The notes beneath the pieces are model-generated. The model was given only the letters and a program-made list of their open reading frames with translations, searched no databases and was not told where the DNA came from. The position numbers and the translations under genes were made by a program. From an uncultured Sphingobium sp. (GTDB lineage: Bacteria > Pseudomonadota > Alphaproteobacteria > Sphingomonadales > Sphingomonadaceae): 5,203 bases of DNA. The stretch lies in NCBI GenBank assembly GCA_913773715.1, contig CAJYHD010000014.1, forward strand, positions 1 to 5,203, written 5' to 3'. Every line of letters begins with the position of its first letter. Positions within the stretch are counted from its first letter, which is position 1. This document shows, one piece after another, positions 1 to 5,175 of the stretch.

Positions 1-1
1 A

Positions 2-196
2 ATCCCCGTCTTCACGATTGGGGTAATGGGCCTGCCCAAACTTCTACCAGGTCTGCCGCAATTACCCGCTCCCTGGTCCGGGATTCTCCTGCTGGCTGCA
101 CTCTGCACCGCGTCCTGGTTCATGGCCACGCGCATCGATATCCCGCTGAGGCGCCGGTTGAACGCTGCGGTACTGCGGCATCTCCAACCTGGGTAG
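2..196 (+). CDS. C-terminal end of a membrane protein, possibly an acyltransferase (partial, 5' end outside window)
   Basis: The frame is open from the window edge and ends at TAG 194-196, giving the last 64 residues of a larger protein. A hydrophobic segment (about residues 25-45, beginning WSGILLLAAL) looks like a final transmembrane helix. It is followed by a short basic tail containing IPLRRRLN and ending HLQPG. A last helix plus an arginine-rich cytoplasmic tail is common at the C-terminus of integral-membrane acyltransferases that modify sugars, which would suit the GH130 gene 78 bp downstream in the same direction. The family is not proven by so short a fragment, and other polytopic membrane proteins could end this way. 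That the frame is coding is supported by its hydrophobic pattern, its clean stop and the co-directional neighbour. Confidence 0.5.
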   Translation: MPVFTIGVMGLPKLLPGLPQLPAPWSGILLLAALCTASWFMATRIDIPLRRRLNAAVLRHLQPG

Positions 197-274
197 AGGC
201 TTAATGATTCCACGAGGATCCGCTTTGATGGCCAAGCCCGCCCATTCACATACCGCAATTCGAGAAAGCCAGAC

Positions 275-1558
275 ATGATCCAGCGCGCTAAGCTCCGTTT
301 TCCTCATGTGACGCTACGGCCCGACCCGTCGCGTACCCTGGTCAGGCCGTTTGAGCCCGGCTATCCGCGAGGTTTCGACGCTGGCACGACCCGCACTCAG
401 GAAACGGTCAATCTGATCCTGTCGCTCGGCGAGGCGGAGCTGACCCGTCAGCTGGAGGGCGTCACCGCGTCCCTGGATGAGAACCACCGCGACGTCGACA
501 CGATGCTGCGGCGGCGTTTTGACGAGGTCGCCGATCACTTCGACGGCGCCGATCGCTGCGACGATGCGCGACGCCGACTGATCGGAGCCTATTTCAGTCA
601 GGAATACGCCTATGAGAGCGCGGCGTTGTTCAATCCCAGCGCCGTGCTGCATCCCGACCAAAGCGACGTTGGCGATGGCGAGGTTCGGTTTATCCTCTCG
701 CTGCGCGGGATCGGCGAGGGCCATCTGTCTTCAGTTACCTTCCGTACGGGGCGGTGGAAGCCGGGCGGCACGCTGGTTGTGGACGATCCCAGCTCGGTGT
801 CGATGCAGCCCATTATCGAGCGTGCCGATACAGACGACCTCGCCCGGCTTCGGTATGACGGCAGCGAGACCTTGTCGGAAACTGTGCTGTTTCCCGTGCT
901 GCCTAGCCAACGCCAGGGGATCGAGGATCTCAGGCTGGTCCGCTTTGACGAAGGCGACGGCACATTCGCCTACCATGGTACATACACTGCGTTCAGCGGC
1001 GCGGAGGCGCGATCGGAGCTGCTGACCACGACCGACTTCAGAACGTTCGAGATGCGCGCGCTTACCGGCGATGCCTCATTGGGCAAGGGGATGGCGCTTT
1101 TTCCCCGTCGGATCGATGGCCTGTTCGCGATGCTCGGTCGCCAGGACAACAAGAACATCTGGCTACTGAGATCGGACGACATCCTCCACTGGGGCGGTGG
1201 CGCCAAGCTGATCGAGCCGCGGTATCCGTGGGAGTTTGTCCAGATGGGCAATTGCGGCTCACCGATCGAGGTGGACGAGGGCTGGCTCGTCTTGACGCAC
1301 GGGGTTGGCACGGTGCGCAACTACTGCATCGGCGCCTGCCTGCTCGACAAAAACGACCCCTCGAAGCTTTTGGCGCGGACGCCTCGCCCGGTTCTGGCTC
1401 CCAGCCCTAAACAGCGCGACGGCTATGTTCCTAATGTCGTCTACAGCTGCGGCGCGCTCGTCGTCGGCCGCGATCTACTGCTCCCCTACGCAGTGGCGGA
1501 CAGCTTCACCGCGTTCGCGACCACGACGGTCGACGATCTGCTCGCAGTGATGGAGTGA
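275..1558 (+). CDS. GH130-family glycoside hydrolase/phosphorylase (predicted beta-mannoside-active glycosidase)
   Basis: This 427-residue protein has the five-bladed beta-propeller signatures of GH130 (COG2152). In order they are YESAALFNPSAVL (112-124), SLRG with GEGHLSS (142-153), IEDLR (216-220), GKGMALFPRR (270-279), GSPIEVDEGW followed by LTHGVG (328-345), a YCIGACLLD strand (350-358) and PYAVAD (404-409). GH130 enzymes cleave or phosphorolyse beta-mannosidic bonds using one acidic residue. D218 in the E-D-x-R motif is the likely general acid. Basic residues K271 and H342 sit where phosphate ligands lie in the phosphorylases, so phosphorolysis is plausible, but this is inference. About 105 residues precede the propeller and look helical and charged, an extension absent from compact GH130 enzymes. 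No signal peptide is visible, so it is probably cytosolic. ATG 275 is the only usual start after the upstream stop in this frame; its ribosome binding site is weak. The true substrate is unknown. Confidence 0.88.
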   Translation: MIQRAKLRFPHVTLRPDPSRTLVRPFEPGYPRGFDAGTTRTQETVNLILSLGEAELTRQLEGVTASLDENHRDVDTMLRRRFDEVADHFDGADRCDDARRRLIGAYFSQEYAYESAALFNPSAVLHPDQSDVGDGEVRFILSLRGIGEGHLSSVTFRTGRWKPGGTLVVDDPSSVSMQPIIERADTDDLARLRYDGSETLSETVLFPVLPSQRQGIEDLRLVRFDEGDGTFAYHGTYTAFSGAEARSELLTTTDFRTFEMRALTGDASLGKGMALFPRRIDGLFAMLGRQDNKNIWLLRSDDILHWGGGAKLIEPRYPWEFVQMGNCGSPIEVDEGWLVLTHGVGTVRNYCIGACLLDKNDPSKLLARTPRPVLAPSPKQRDGYVPNVVYSCGALVVGRDLLLPYAVADSFTAFATTTVDDLLAVME

Positions 1559-1581
1559 TTGGGCGGCGTGCCTTGAGGGAT

Positions 1582-1610
1582 TTCACCGCCGATTGCGTAT
1601 TTAATAATAT
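1582..1610 (+). promoter_or_regulatory. Possible sigma-70-like promoter for the lipoprotein gene
   Basis: An AT-rich island in an otherwise GC-rich gap contains TAATAT (1605-1610, 4/6 to the -10 consensus). It lies 17 bp downstream of TTCACC (1582-1587, 4/6 to the -35 consensus). It would give a leader of roughly 125 nt before the ATG at 1745. The local base composition is the main support, and the match is modest. The rest of the 1559-1744 gap shows no recognisable gene. Confidence 0.28.
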
Positions 1611-1732
1611 GAGCGGTTCTGGTGCGCCTGGTCAGTCGGTGGTTCCGGCCAGCGCCTGGATCCGCAGCAGCGTTTGAGGCGGTGCATGCGCCTTGCAGCC
1701 TTGGCGACTATCGTGATCCAGGCCCAAGCGAT

Positions 1733-1737
1733 GGAGG
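1733..1737 (+). promoter_or_regulatory. Shine-Dalgarno site fixing the lipoprotein start at 1745
   Basis: GGAGG lies 7 nt before ATG 1745. The reading frame is open back to 1622, but only the 1745 start puts the hydrophobic signal segment at the N-terminus with a lipobox cysteine at residue 21. This start is therefore preferred over the GTG at 1622. Confidence 0.7.
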
Positions 1738-1744
1738 CTTTCGC

Positions 1745-2191
1745 ATGTCACCGCAGATTCTGAAGCTTTCGGCACTTTCCGGACTCGCAGCGGCGCTCGG
1801 CGGGTGCGCGACCTATGGGCCGCCCAGCCGTAACATCGCCTATTTCGCAGTGCCGTGTAATACGCCGGGAGCTTTCGTAGCGCAGCCCTTGTCAGCGCCG
1901 GACGCGCCTCCAGCCACGCCCGGTCCCGGGGGACCCGGCGGCCCAGCCGCGCAAAATGTGCAAGCTTGCATGATCGCGGTGCCCGCCCAAAATTTGGCAT
2001 ATAATGCGCGCTATCGGGGGGGCGGGGGCTATTACGATCCCTATTATGGCTATCCCGGCTATGGGTCGCCCTTCTATGGTTCGATTGGGATCGGCTTCGG
2101 ACTTCACGGCGGTGGTTATGGACACGGTGGCAGCTTTGGCCATCGCGGCGGCTTCGGTCATGGTGGGGGCGGCGGTCATGGCGGCCACTGA
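1745..2191 (+). CDS. Small predicted lipoprotein with Gly/His/Tyr-rich C-terminal tail
   Basis: This 148-residue protein starts with a short lysine-containing n-region, then a hydrophobic stretch ending in L-G-G-C at residues 18-21. This is a lipobox-type signal, so it is probably exported, lipidated on C21 and membrane anchored. Residues 22-90 are a low-complexity linker with a Pro/Gly/Ala stretch (about 50-70) and two more cysteines (C38, C75). From about residue 91 the protein is almost entirely Gly, Tyr and His, moving from GGGGYYDPYYGYPGYG to repeated GHGG/FGH units. At least seven histidines fall in the last 30 residues. Such tails can bind metals or make flexible surface segments, but no enzymatic domain is seen and no function is assigned. 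It stands alone, with gaps of about 190 bp on both sides. Similar glycine-rich small lipoproteins are common in sphingomonads (general impression, not searched). Confidence 0.72.
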   Translation: MSPQILKLSALSGLAAALGGCATYGPPSRNIAYFAVPCNTPGAFVAQPLSAPDAPPATPGPGGPGGPAAQNVQACMIAVPAQNLAYNARYRGGGGYYDPYYGYPGYGSPFYGSIGIGFGLHGGGYGHGGSFGHRGGFGHGGGGGHGGH

Positions 2192-2269
2192 CGCGCCGAT
2201 CTGTTCGAGCTTGTTCGTACGGGAAGCGTAGCCGCAGCGACACCATCCGACTTTGCTTGGATGACGACT

Positions 2270-2313
2270 GCCGGGCGTATTCGGGACAGGAATCATCCTA
2301 CGCGACACCCGGC
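2270..2313. repeat. Bulged inverted repeat in the gap before the flavoprotein gene
   Basis: GCCGG-GCGTA (2270-2279) can pair with TACGC (2299-2303) and CCGGC (2309-2313), leaving a 5-nt bulge (2304-2308) and a 19-nt loop. It lies about 80 bp after the lipoprotein stop and 75 bp before the flavoprotein start. It could be a weak transcription stop for the former, although no T-run follows, or a regulator site for the latter. The rest of 2192-2388 shows nothing recognisable. Confidence 0.3.
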
Positions 2314-2374
2314 GTGTGAGGGACGAACGCCGTGCGCACGTAAATGTGAATAGAGCGCGCGCTAGAGCCGGCTT

Positions 2375-2380
2375 GGGAGA
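2375..2380 (+). promoter_or_regulatory. Ribosome binding site of the flavoprotein gene
   Basis: GGGAGA is 8 nt upstream of ATG 2389. It supports that start over the out-of-frame ATG at 2381. Confidence 0.55.
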
Positions 2381-2388
2381 ATGGCTTT

Positions 2389-3309
2389 ATGCGTACAGCA
2401 GCTGACACGTCGACGTCGCAGGAAAACGTGGATTGCATCATCATCGGCGGTGGCCCCGCCGGACTGACGGCCGCGACCTATCTCGGGCGCTTTCTACGCA
2501 ACTGTGTCGTCATCGACGCGGGAGCGGGGCGTGCGAGTTCGATTCCGCGGTCACACAATTTGCCGGGCTTTCCAGACGGGATTGGTGGTGCTGATCTGCT
2601 ATCGCGGATGAAACGGCAAGCACAGGCTTACGGCGCGACGATCGAGCAGGGCAAGGTGGTTCGCCTGGCGATCGTCGAGGACGGGTTCTCCGTCGCGACG
2701 GAAACGACAAGCTGGCAAGGCCGTACCGTGATCTTGGCGACCGGCGTCCGAAATCACCGGCCTTCAATGCCTCAGGCGTCGCACGATGCTGCATTGGCGC
2801 GCGGCCTGATCCGCTATTGCCCGGTGTGCGACGCTTACGAAGCGAAGGGCGCCAATATCGCTGTGCTGGGCTGTGACGATCATGGTGCTGCCGAGGCCGA
2901 GTTCCTCCGCCCCTATGGCGCGCGGGTGACGCTGCTGGCGCAGCGCTCGCCCGAACTCTCCTGGCCGGATGAGGCGCGGCTTATTAGGCTCGGTGTCGAC
3001 GTCATCAAGGAAGCGGTGAACCAGATATCGATCGAAGGCGATCAGATCGCGGTTCGACTGGCAGATGGGCGTCGCCTCTCGTTTGATACCCTGTATCCGG
3101 CACTTGGCTCCTCGCCGCATACGCAACTCGTCGCCGGGATCGGCGTGAAGCTTGGCGAAGGCGGCTGCGTTGTCACCGACGCCCATCAACAGACCTCGGT
3201 TAGCGGTTTGTACGCGGCTGGCGATGTCGTCGAAAGTCTCGATCAGATCAGCGTTGCAATGGGTCAGGCCGTGAGCAGCCCCCACCGGGTGGTCCGGGTA
3301 GATAGTTAG
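2389..3309 (+). CDS. Thioredoxin-reductase-like NAD(P)/FAD oxidoreductase, C-terminus replaced by IS sequence
   Basis: The 306-residue product has the order of the low-molecular-weight thioredoxin reductase family. It has an FAD Rossmann motif IIIGGGPAG (17-25), an [10 protein letters not shown] loop (58-67), ILATGV (115-120), a redox CPVC-D motif (C144, C147), a second nucleotide-binding stretch [14 protein letters not shown] (159-172) and the FAD-ribityl motif GLYAAGDV (273-280). It should move electrons from a reduced nicotinamide via FAD to a disulfide. The second motif is not the usual GGGDSA and the following HRR signature is absent, so NADPH preference and thioredoxin as partner are uncertain. 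Family members normally continue after ISVAMGQA with an AAxAAxxIHN-type helix. Here the last 12 residues (295-306) are unrelated and begin exactly where an IS3-type terminus (TGAGCAGCCCCC, 3272-3283) begins. Native coding therefore ends near 3270. The protein may still fold, because only the final helix is lost. Confidence 0.85.
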   Translation: MRTAADTSTSQENVDCIIIGGGPAGLTAATYLGRFLRNCVVIDAGAGRASSIPRSHNLPGFPDGIGGADLLSRMKRQAQAYGATIEQGKVVRLAIVEDGFSVATETTSWQGRTVILATGVRNHRPSMPQASHDAALARGLIRYCPVCDAYEAKGANIAVLGCDDHGAAEAEFLRPYGARVTLLAQRSPELSWPDEARLIRLGVDVIKEAVNQISIEGDQIAVRLADGRRLSFDTLYPALGSSPHTQLVAGIGVKLGEGGCVVTDAHQQTSVSGLYAAGDVVESLDQISVAMGQAVSSPHRVVRVDS

Positions 3310-3644
3310 TGCATTGTCGTCTCCGCCGCCATTGCCGGTCGGAGGTGGAGCGAAGCGGAACCGGAGGCCGGCAATGGCGGTGTCGCCGCTTCCGGGGCGG
3401 GTGGTCGATAGCCGAGGCTGCTGTGCGGTCGGACAGTGTTGTAGTGACGCCGCCACGCCTCGATCAGCACCCTGGCTTCAGCGAGGGTGTAGAAGATCTC
3501 GCCGTTCAGCAGCTCATCCCGCAGCGAGCCGTTGAAGCTCTCGTTGTAGCCGTTCTCCCATGGCGAGCCCGGGGCGATGTAGAGCGTCTTCACGCCGATC
3601 TGCCTGAGCCAGGTCTGGACGGCGGCGGCGATGAACTCGCTGCC
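3306..3644 (-). pseudogene. C-terminal fragment of IS3-family transposase OrfB (DDE integrase core)
   Basis: Read on the minus strand, about 112 residues of orfB remain and end at TAA (3308-3306). Visible landmarks are [65 protein letters not shown] and a Pro/Ala-rich tail ending TMH. In NESF the Glu is the third catalytic residue of the DDE triad, spaced as expected from the second Asp position. That Asp belongs in an S-D-N-G-S-E-F motif, but here the codons before GSEF read P-M-C-Y, so D and N are gone and the break falls there. The frame stays open a little further upstream only by chance and then meets a stop. It is a dead fragment. Confidence 0.88.
3326..3380. repeat. 13-bp perfect inverted repeat inside the 3' end of the IS3 orfB remnant
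   Basis: CCGCCATTGCCGG (3326-3338) is exactly repeated in inverse as CCGGCAATGGCGG (3368-3380), separated by 29 bp. In the orfB transcript it would form a strong hairpin about 20 nt before the stop codon. It lies in the poorly conserved Pro/Ala-rich tail of the transposase, so it may act on the RNA or DNA rather than constrain the protein. Its role is unknown. Confidence 0.6.
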
Positions 3645-3683
3645 ATAGCACATTGGGAAGCGCTGGTTCGGGGGCCGCTATGG

Positions 3684-3729
3684 CCCTGATGAAGGCAAGG
3701 CCGCGAAGCGGCCGCAGGCTTCATCAGGG
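3684..3729. repeat. Strong two-tier hairpin at the IS110 left end
   Basis: The outer stem is CCCTGATGAAG (3684-3694) with CTTCATCAGGG (3719-3729), 11 bp perfect. The inner stem is GGCCGC (3699-3704) with GCGGCC (3708-3713), closing a GAA loop, with small internal loops GCAA and GCAGG between the tiers. An alternative outer pairing ATGGC (3680-3684) with GCCAT (3733-3737) could lengthen it. No T-run follows, so it is not a typical intrinsic terminator. It may be the 5' stem-loop of the bridge RNA, or a REP-like palindrome that the element uses as target. Confidence 0.7.
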
Positions 3730-3734
3730 CAAGC

Positions 3735-3801
3735 CATGGTCGGTCAGCAGGTATCTAAAGTGAGGTTGTCGAGACAACACTTTGGAGGCCGACCGACCAT
3801 G
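3735..3801 (+). promoter_or_regulatory. Inverted repeat that buries the transposase start codon
   Basis: CATGGTCGGTC (3735-3745) is the exact inverse of GACCGACCATG (3791-3801). The right arm contains the ATG (3799-3801) of the transposase, and the GGAGG ribosome site (3784-3788) sits just inside the loop. In RNA this 11-bp stem would hide the start codon, so it could limit transposase translation or be a stem shared with the guide RNA. The repeat is seen directly; the regulatory role is inferred. Confidence 0.5.
3784..3788 (+). promoter_or_regulatory. Shine-Dalgarno site of the IS110 transposase
   Basis: GGAGG is 10 nt before ATG 3799. It supports that start over the in-frame ATG at 3736, which lies in the structured leader and would add 21 residues ahead of the conserved N-terminus. 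Confidence 0.65.
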
Positions 3802-5175
3802 ACCAAGCTCACCTCTACGCCTGCCGGCGCCGTGCTGGTAGCCATCGATATGTCCAAGAACCGGCAGGAGGTCCTTATCGAGCGACCGGAAGGCGGCCGG
3901 CGCCGGCGGATGACCGTCATGGCGACCAAGGAGGACTATGACGGCTTCGTCGAGCAGCTCGCTGCCATCGGTCGTCCCATCATCGTCGGGTTCGAGGCGA
4001 CGGGTAATTACCATCGCACGCTGGCGCACCGGCTGCTGACGGCGGGGTTTGAGCTGCGCCTCATCTCGTCGGTCGCGCTCGCCCGAACACGCGAGGCGTT
4101 GCACAATGGCTGGGACAAGAACGACCCCAAGGACGCGCAGGTCATCCTCCACATGCTGCGGATCGGTGCGACGCAGCGCTATGTGGACCCGCTCGCCGCG
4201 GGCATCAATGACCTGCAGGAACTCTCGAAGACCCACGAGACGATCTCCAGGATGAAGACGCAGACCTGGCACCGGATCCTGACCCACTATCTGCCGCTGT
4301 ACTTCCCCGAGATCGCCCGCTTCGCAGGTAACAGCCGGTCCGACTGGTTTCTCGCGCTCATCGAGCGGTTTCCGACGCCGGCCACCATCACGGCACTGGA
4401 CCGCGAGGCGTTCTCGGCCGCGGCGTGGCCGCTCATCGGCCGCAAGGTCTCCAAGGCACGCCTCATCAACGACATCTACGAGACGGCGTTCGCCTCGACG
4501 GCACTGCCGGTGCCGGAGGACTCCGCCGCCGTCACCATGTTCCGCATGGTCATTGCACAGGGCCGCAGCCTCATCCACCAGCGCGACGAGATCGAGCGGC
4601 TGGCTCATGCGCGGCTCGCCGATGACGTCGACTACCAGCTGCTGCGCAACATTCCGGGCATCGGTCCGATCAATGCGCTGACCATCCTGGCCGAGGCCGG
4701 TGATCTGCGCCGCTTCAACCATCATCGCCAGTTCCTGAAGTTTTGCGGCCTCGATCTCGCGACCTGCCAGTCGGGCACGTTCCGCGGCCGCACCAGGCTG
4801 TCCAAATACGGCAACGCGCGCCTGCGCCGCACCTTCTGGATGGCTGCCCAGGTCGCCGCGCGTCAGCGCGACAACAGCTTCCGCGACAAGCTCGGACGAT
4901 ACATTGCCGGGCACGCGGACGATGCCGACCGTCGCCGCAAGGCGATGACGGCGCTCACCGCCAAGATGGCGCGCGTGGCTCACGCCGTCATCAAGACGGG
5001 AACAGAGTACCGGCCGTTCCTCGAACGGTCGGATGCCAGGTGGAAGGCCCGAACATTATCTACAGGGTCGCTCGAGGAGCGCCCTCACGGCACTTGCAGA
5101 GAGGGGTCCTTCCACCTGGCATCCGACCGTTCGAGAAACGGCCGGTACTCTGTCCCCGTCTTGACGACGGCGTGA
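3799..5175 (+). CDS. IS110-family transposase (DEDD RuvC-like plus Ser domain), chimeric C-terminus
   Basis: From ATG 3799 the frame encodes 458 residues. The N-terminal RuvC-like domain shows VAIDMSK (D17), VGFEATGNYH (E66) and NDPKDAQ (D109, D112). Spacings of 49, 43 and 3 match the DEDD tetrad of IS110 recombinases. A central helical region (about 135-275) follows. The C-terminal Tnp domain then has a helix-hairpin-helix LRNIPGIGPINAL (282-294), KFCGLDLATCQSG with the probable nucleophile S325, and RTRLSKYGNARLRR (331-344). The protein performs RNA-guided cut-and-paste recombination through a circular intermediate in characterised relatives. Native sequence runs to about K416 (ERSDARWK). 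The neighbouring copy then ends DPSLQVP and stops, whereas this frame reads ARTLSTG and continues into the antisense of that copy, stopping at TGA 5173-5175. The last 42 residues are therefore foreign. All catalytic residues are present, so residual activity is possible. Confidence 0.92.
   Translation: MTKLTSTPAGAVLVAIDMSKNRQEVLIERPEGGRRRRMTVMATKEDYDGFVEQLAAIGRPIIVGFEATGNYHRTLAHRLLTAGFELRLISSVALARTREALHNGWDKNDPKDAQVILHMLRIGATQRYVDPLAAGINDLQELSKTHETISRMKTQTWHRILTHYLPLYFPEIARFAGNSRSDWFLALIERFPTPATITALDREAFSAAAWPLIGRKVSKARLINDIYETAFASTALPVPEDSAAVTMFRMVIAQGRSLIHQRDEIERLAHARLADDVDYQLLRNIPGIGPINALTILAEAGDLRRFNHHRQFLKFCGLDLATCQSGTFRGRTRLSKYGNARLRRTFWMAAQVAARQRDNSFRDKLGRYIAGHADDADRRRKAMTALTAKMARVAHAVIKTGTEYRPFLERSDARWKARTLSTGSLEERPHGTCREGSFHLASDRSRNGRYSVPVLTTA
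4952..5047 (+). repeat. Left arm of a 96-bp near-perfect inverted repeat (IS110 3' coding end)
   Basis: It pairs base for base with 5108-5203 (coordinate sum 10155), with only three mismatches, at 4990, 5001 and 5019. The arm encodes transposase residues 385-416. The repeat is limited on the outside only by the window edge, so the true arms are probably longer. Confidence 0.93.
5064..5085 (-). terminator. Terminator-like hairpin at the stop of the second IS110 transposase
   Basis: On the minus strand AGGG-CGCTC pairs with GAGCG-(A)-CCCT, nine pairs with a single-base bulge (5068) and a 3-nt loop (5074-5076). The first A of the stem is the last base of the TGA stop codon (5087-5085). No U-run follows; the next bases are GTAGATAATG. 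It may stabilise the mRNA end or be a subterminal recognition structure rather than a true intrinsic terminator. Confidence 0.4.

Larger units (their letters stand above)
3272..3644 (-). mobile_element. Right-end remnant of an IS3-family insertion sequence
   Basis: This is the terminal part of an IS3-family element carried in minus orientation. The outer end is inferred at 3272 from the loss of flavoprotein homology and a TG...CCCCC-type tip 34 bp beyond the orfB stop, a distance usual for IS3 right ends. The inner limit near 3644/3645 is where orfB similarity stops abruptly. orfA, most of orfB and the left terminal repeat are missing, so no terminal-repeat pair or target duplication can be checked. 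The element cannot move by itself. Confidence 0.75.
3680..3801 (+). ncRNA. Candidate IS110 bridge RNA region upstream of the transposase
   Basis: In IS110-group elements the non-coding stretch before the transposase encodes a structured bridge RNA whose two loops pair with donor and target DNA. That is established for IS621 and relatives. Here the stretch folds by inspection into a double-stem hairpin (3684-3729), then an 11-bp stem (3735-3745 with 3791-3801) enclosing a smaller hairpin GTTGT/ACAAC (3765-3769 with 3774-3778). Total length is about 120 nt, shorter than the 177 nt of IS621. The loops that would contact DNA were not matched to the flanks because the true ends are uncertain. The RNA boundaries are inferred. 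Confidence 0.4.
3645..5047 (+). mobile_element. IS110-family insertion sequence, left copy, 3' end truncated
   Basis: The element consists of a non-coding leader of about 150 bp followed by a DEDD/Ser transposase gene on the plus strand. Its left limit is inferred from the abrupt end of IS3 orfB similarity at 3644. Its right limit is where identity with the inverted neighbouring copy ends (5047), before the last seven codons and the 3' non-coding end that the other copy retains. IS110 elements lack conventional long terminal repeats, so the edges cannot be confirmed by repeats. The position and length of the leader fit the IS110 group, with the guide RNA upstream of the gene, rather than IS1111. 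Confidence 0.75.

Noticed and set aside
314..724. Minus-strand frames opposite the GH130 gene
   Set aside because: They overlap a full-length gene with conserved family motifs and show no domain of their own.
1562..1590. Possible terminator hairpin (GGCGGCGTG with CACCGCC) after the GH130 stop
   Set aside because: The stem is short, needs a bulge, and is followed by mixed AT-rich sequence, not a T-run. It overlaps a possible promoter.
1622..1744. Longer lipoprotein start at GTG 1622
   Set aside because: It would place 41 charged and proline-containing residues before the signal segment. ATG 1745 has a good ribosome site and a proper lipobox distance.
1632..2246. Minus-strand open frame of about 204 codons across the lipoprotein gene
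   Set aside because: It is a basic, Arg/His-rich composition shadow of the glycine-rich tail, with no recognisable domain.
3309..3689. Plus-strand frame opposite the IS3 remnant
   Set aside because: It is a shadow of the transposase fragment, which carries the recognised motifs on the other strand.
3736..3798. Upstream extension of the transposase to ATG 3736
   Set aside because: It lies in the structured leader, with its ATG in the left arm of the inverted repeat. The conserved N-terminus and the GGAGG site point to 3799.
3724..4983. Long minus-strand open frame (about 419 codons) opposite the IS110 transposase
   Set aside because: It is antisense to a gene with clear catalytic motifs. 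Its residues are typical of a GC-rich shadow frame (Arg, Gly and Asp rich, no domain), and it has no separate support.
5051..5063. TAGATAAT-like box on the minus strand near the second IS110 end, as half of a junction promoter in a circular form
   Set aside because: It is attractive because IS110 circles create a promoter at their joint, but the other end of that copy is outside the window and the box alone is too weak.
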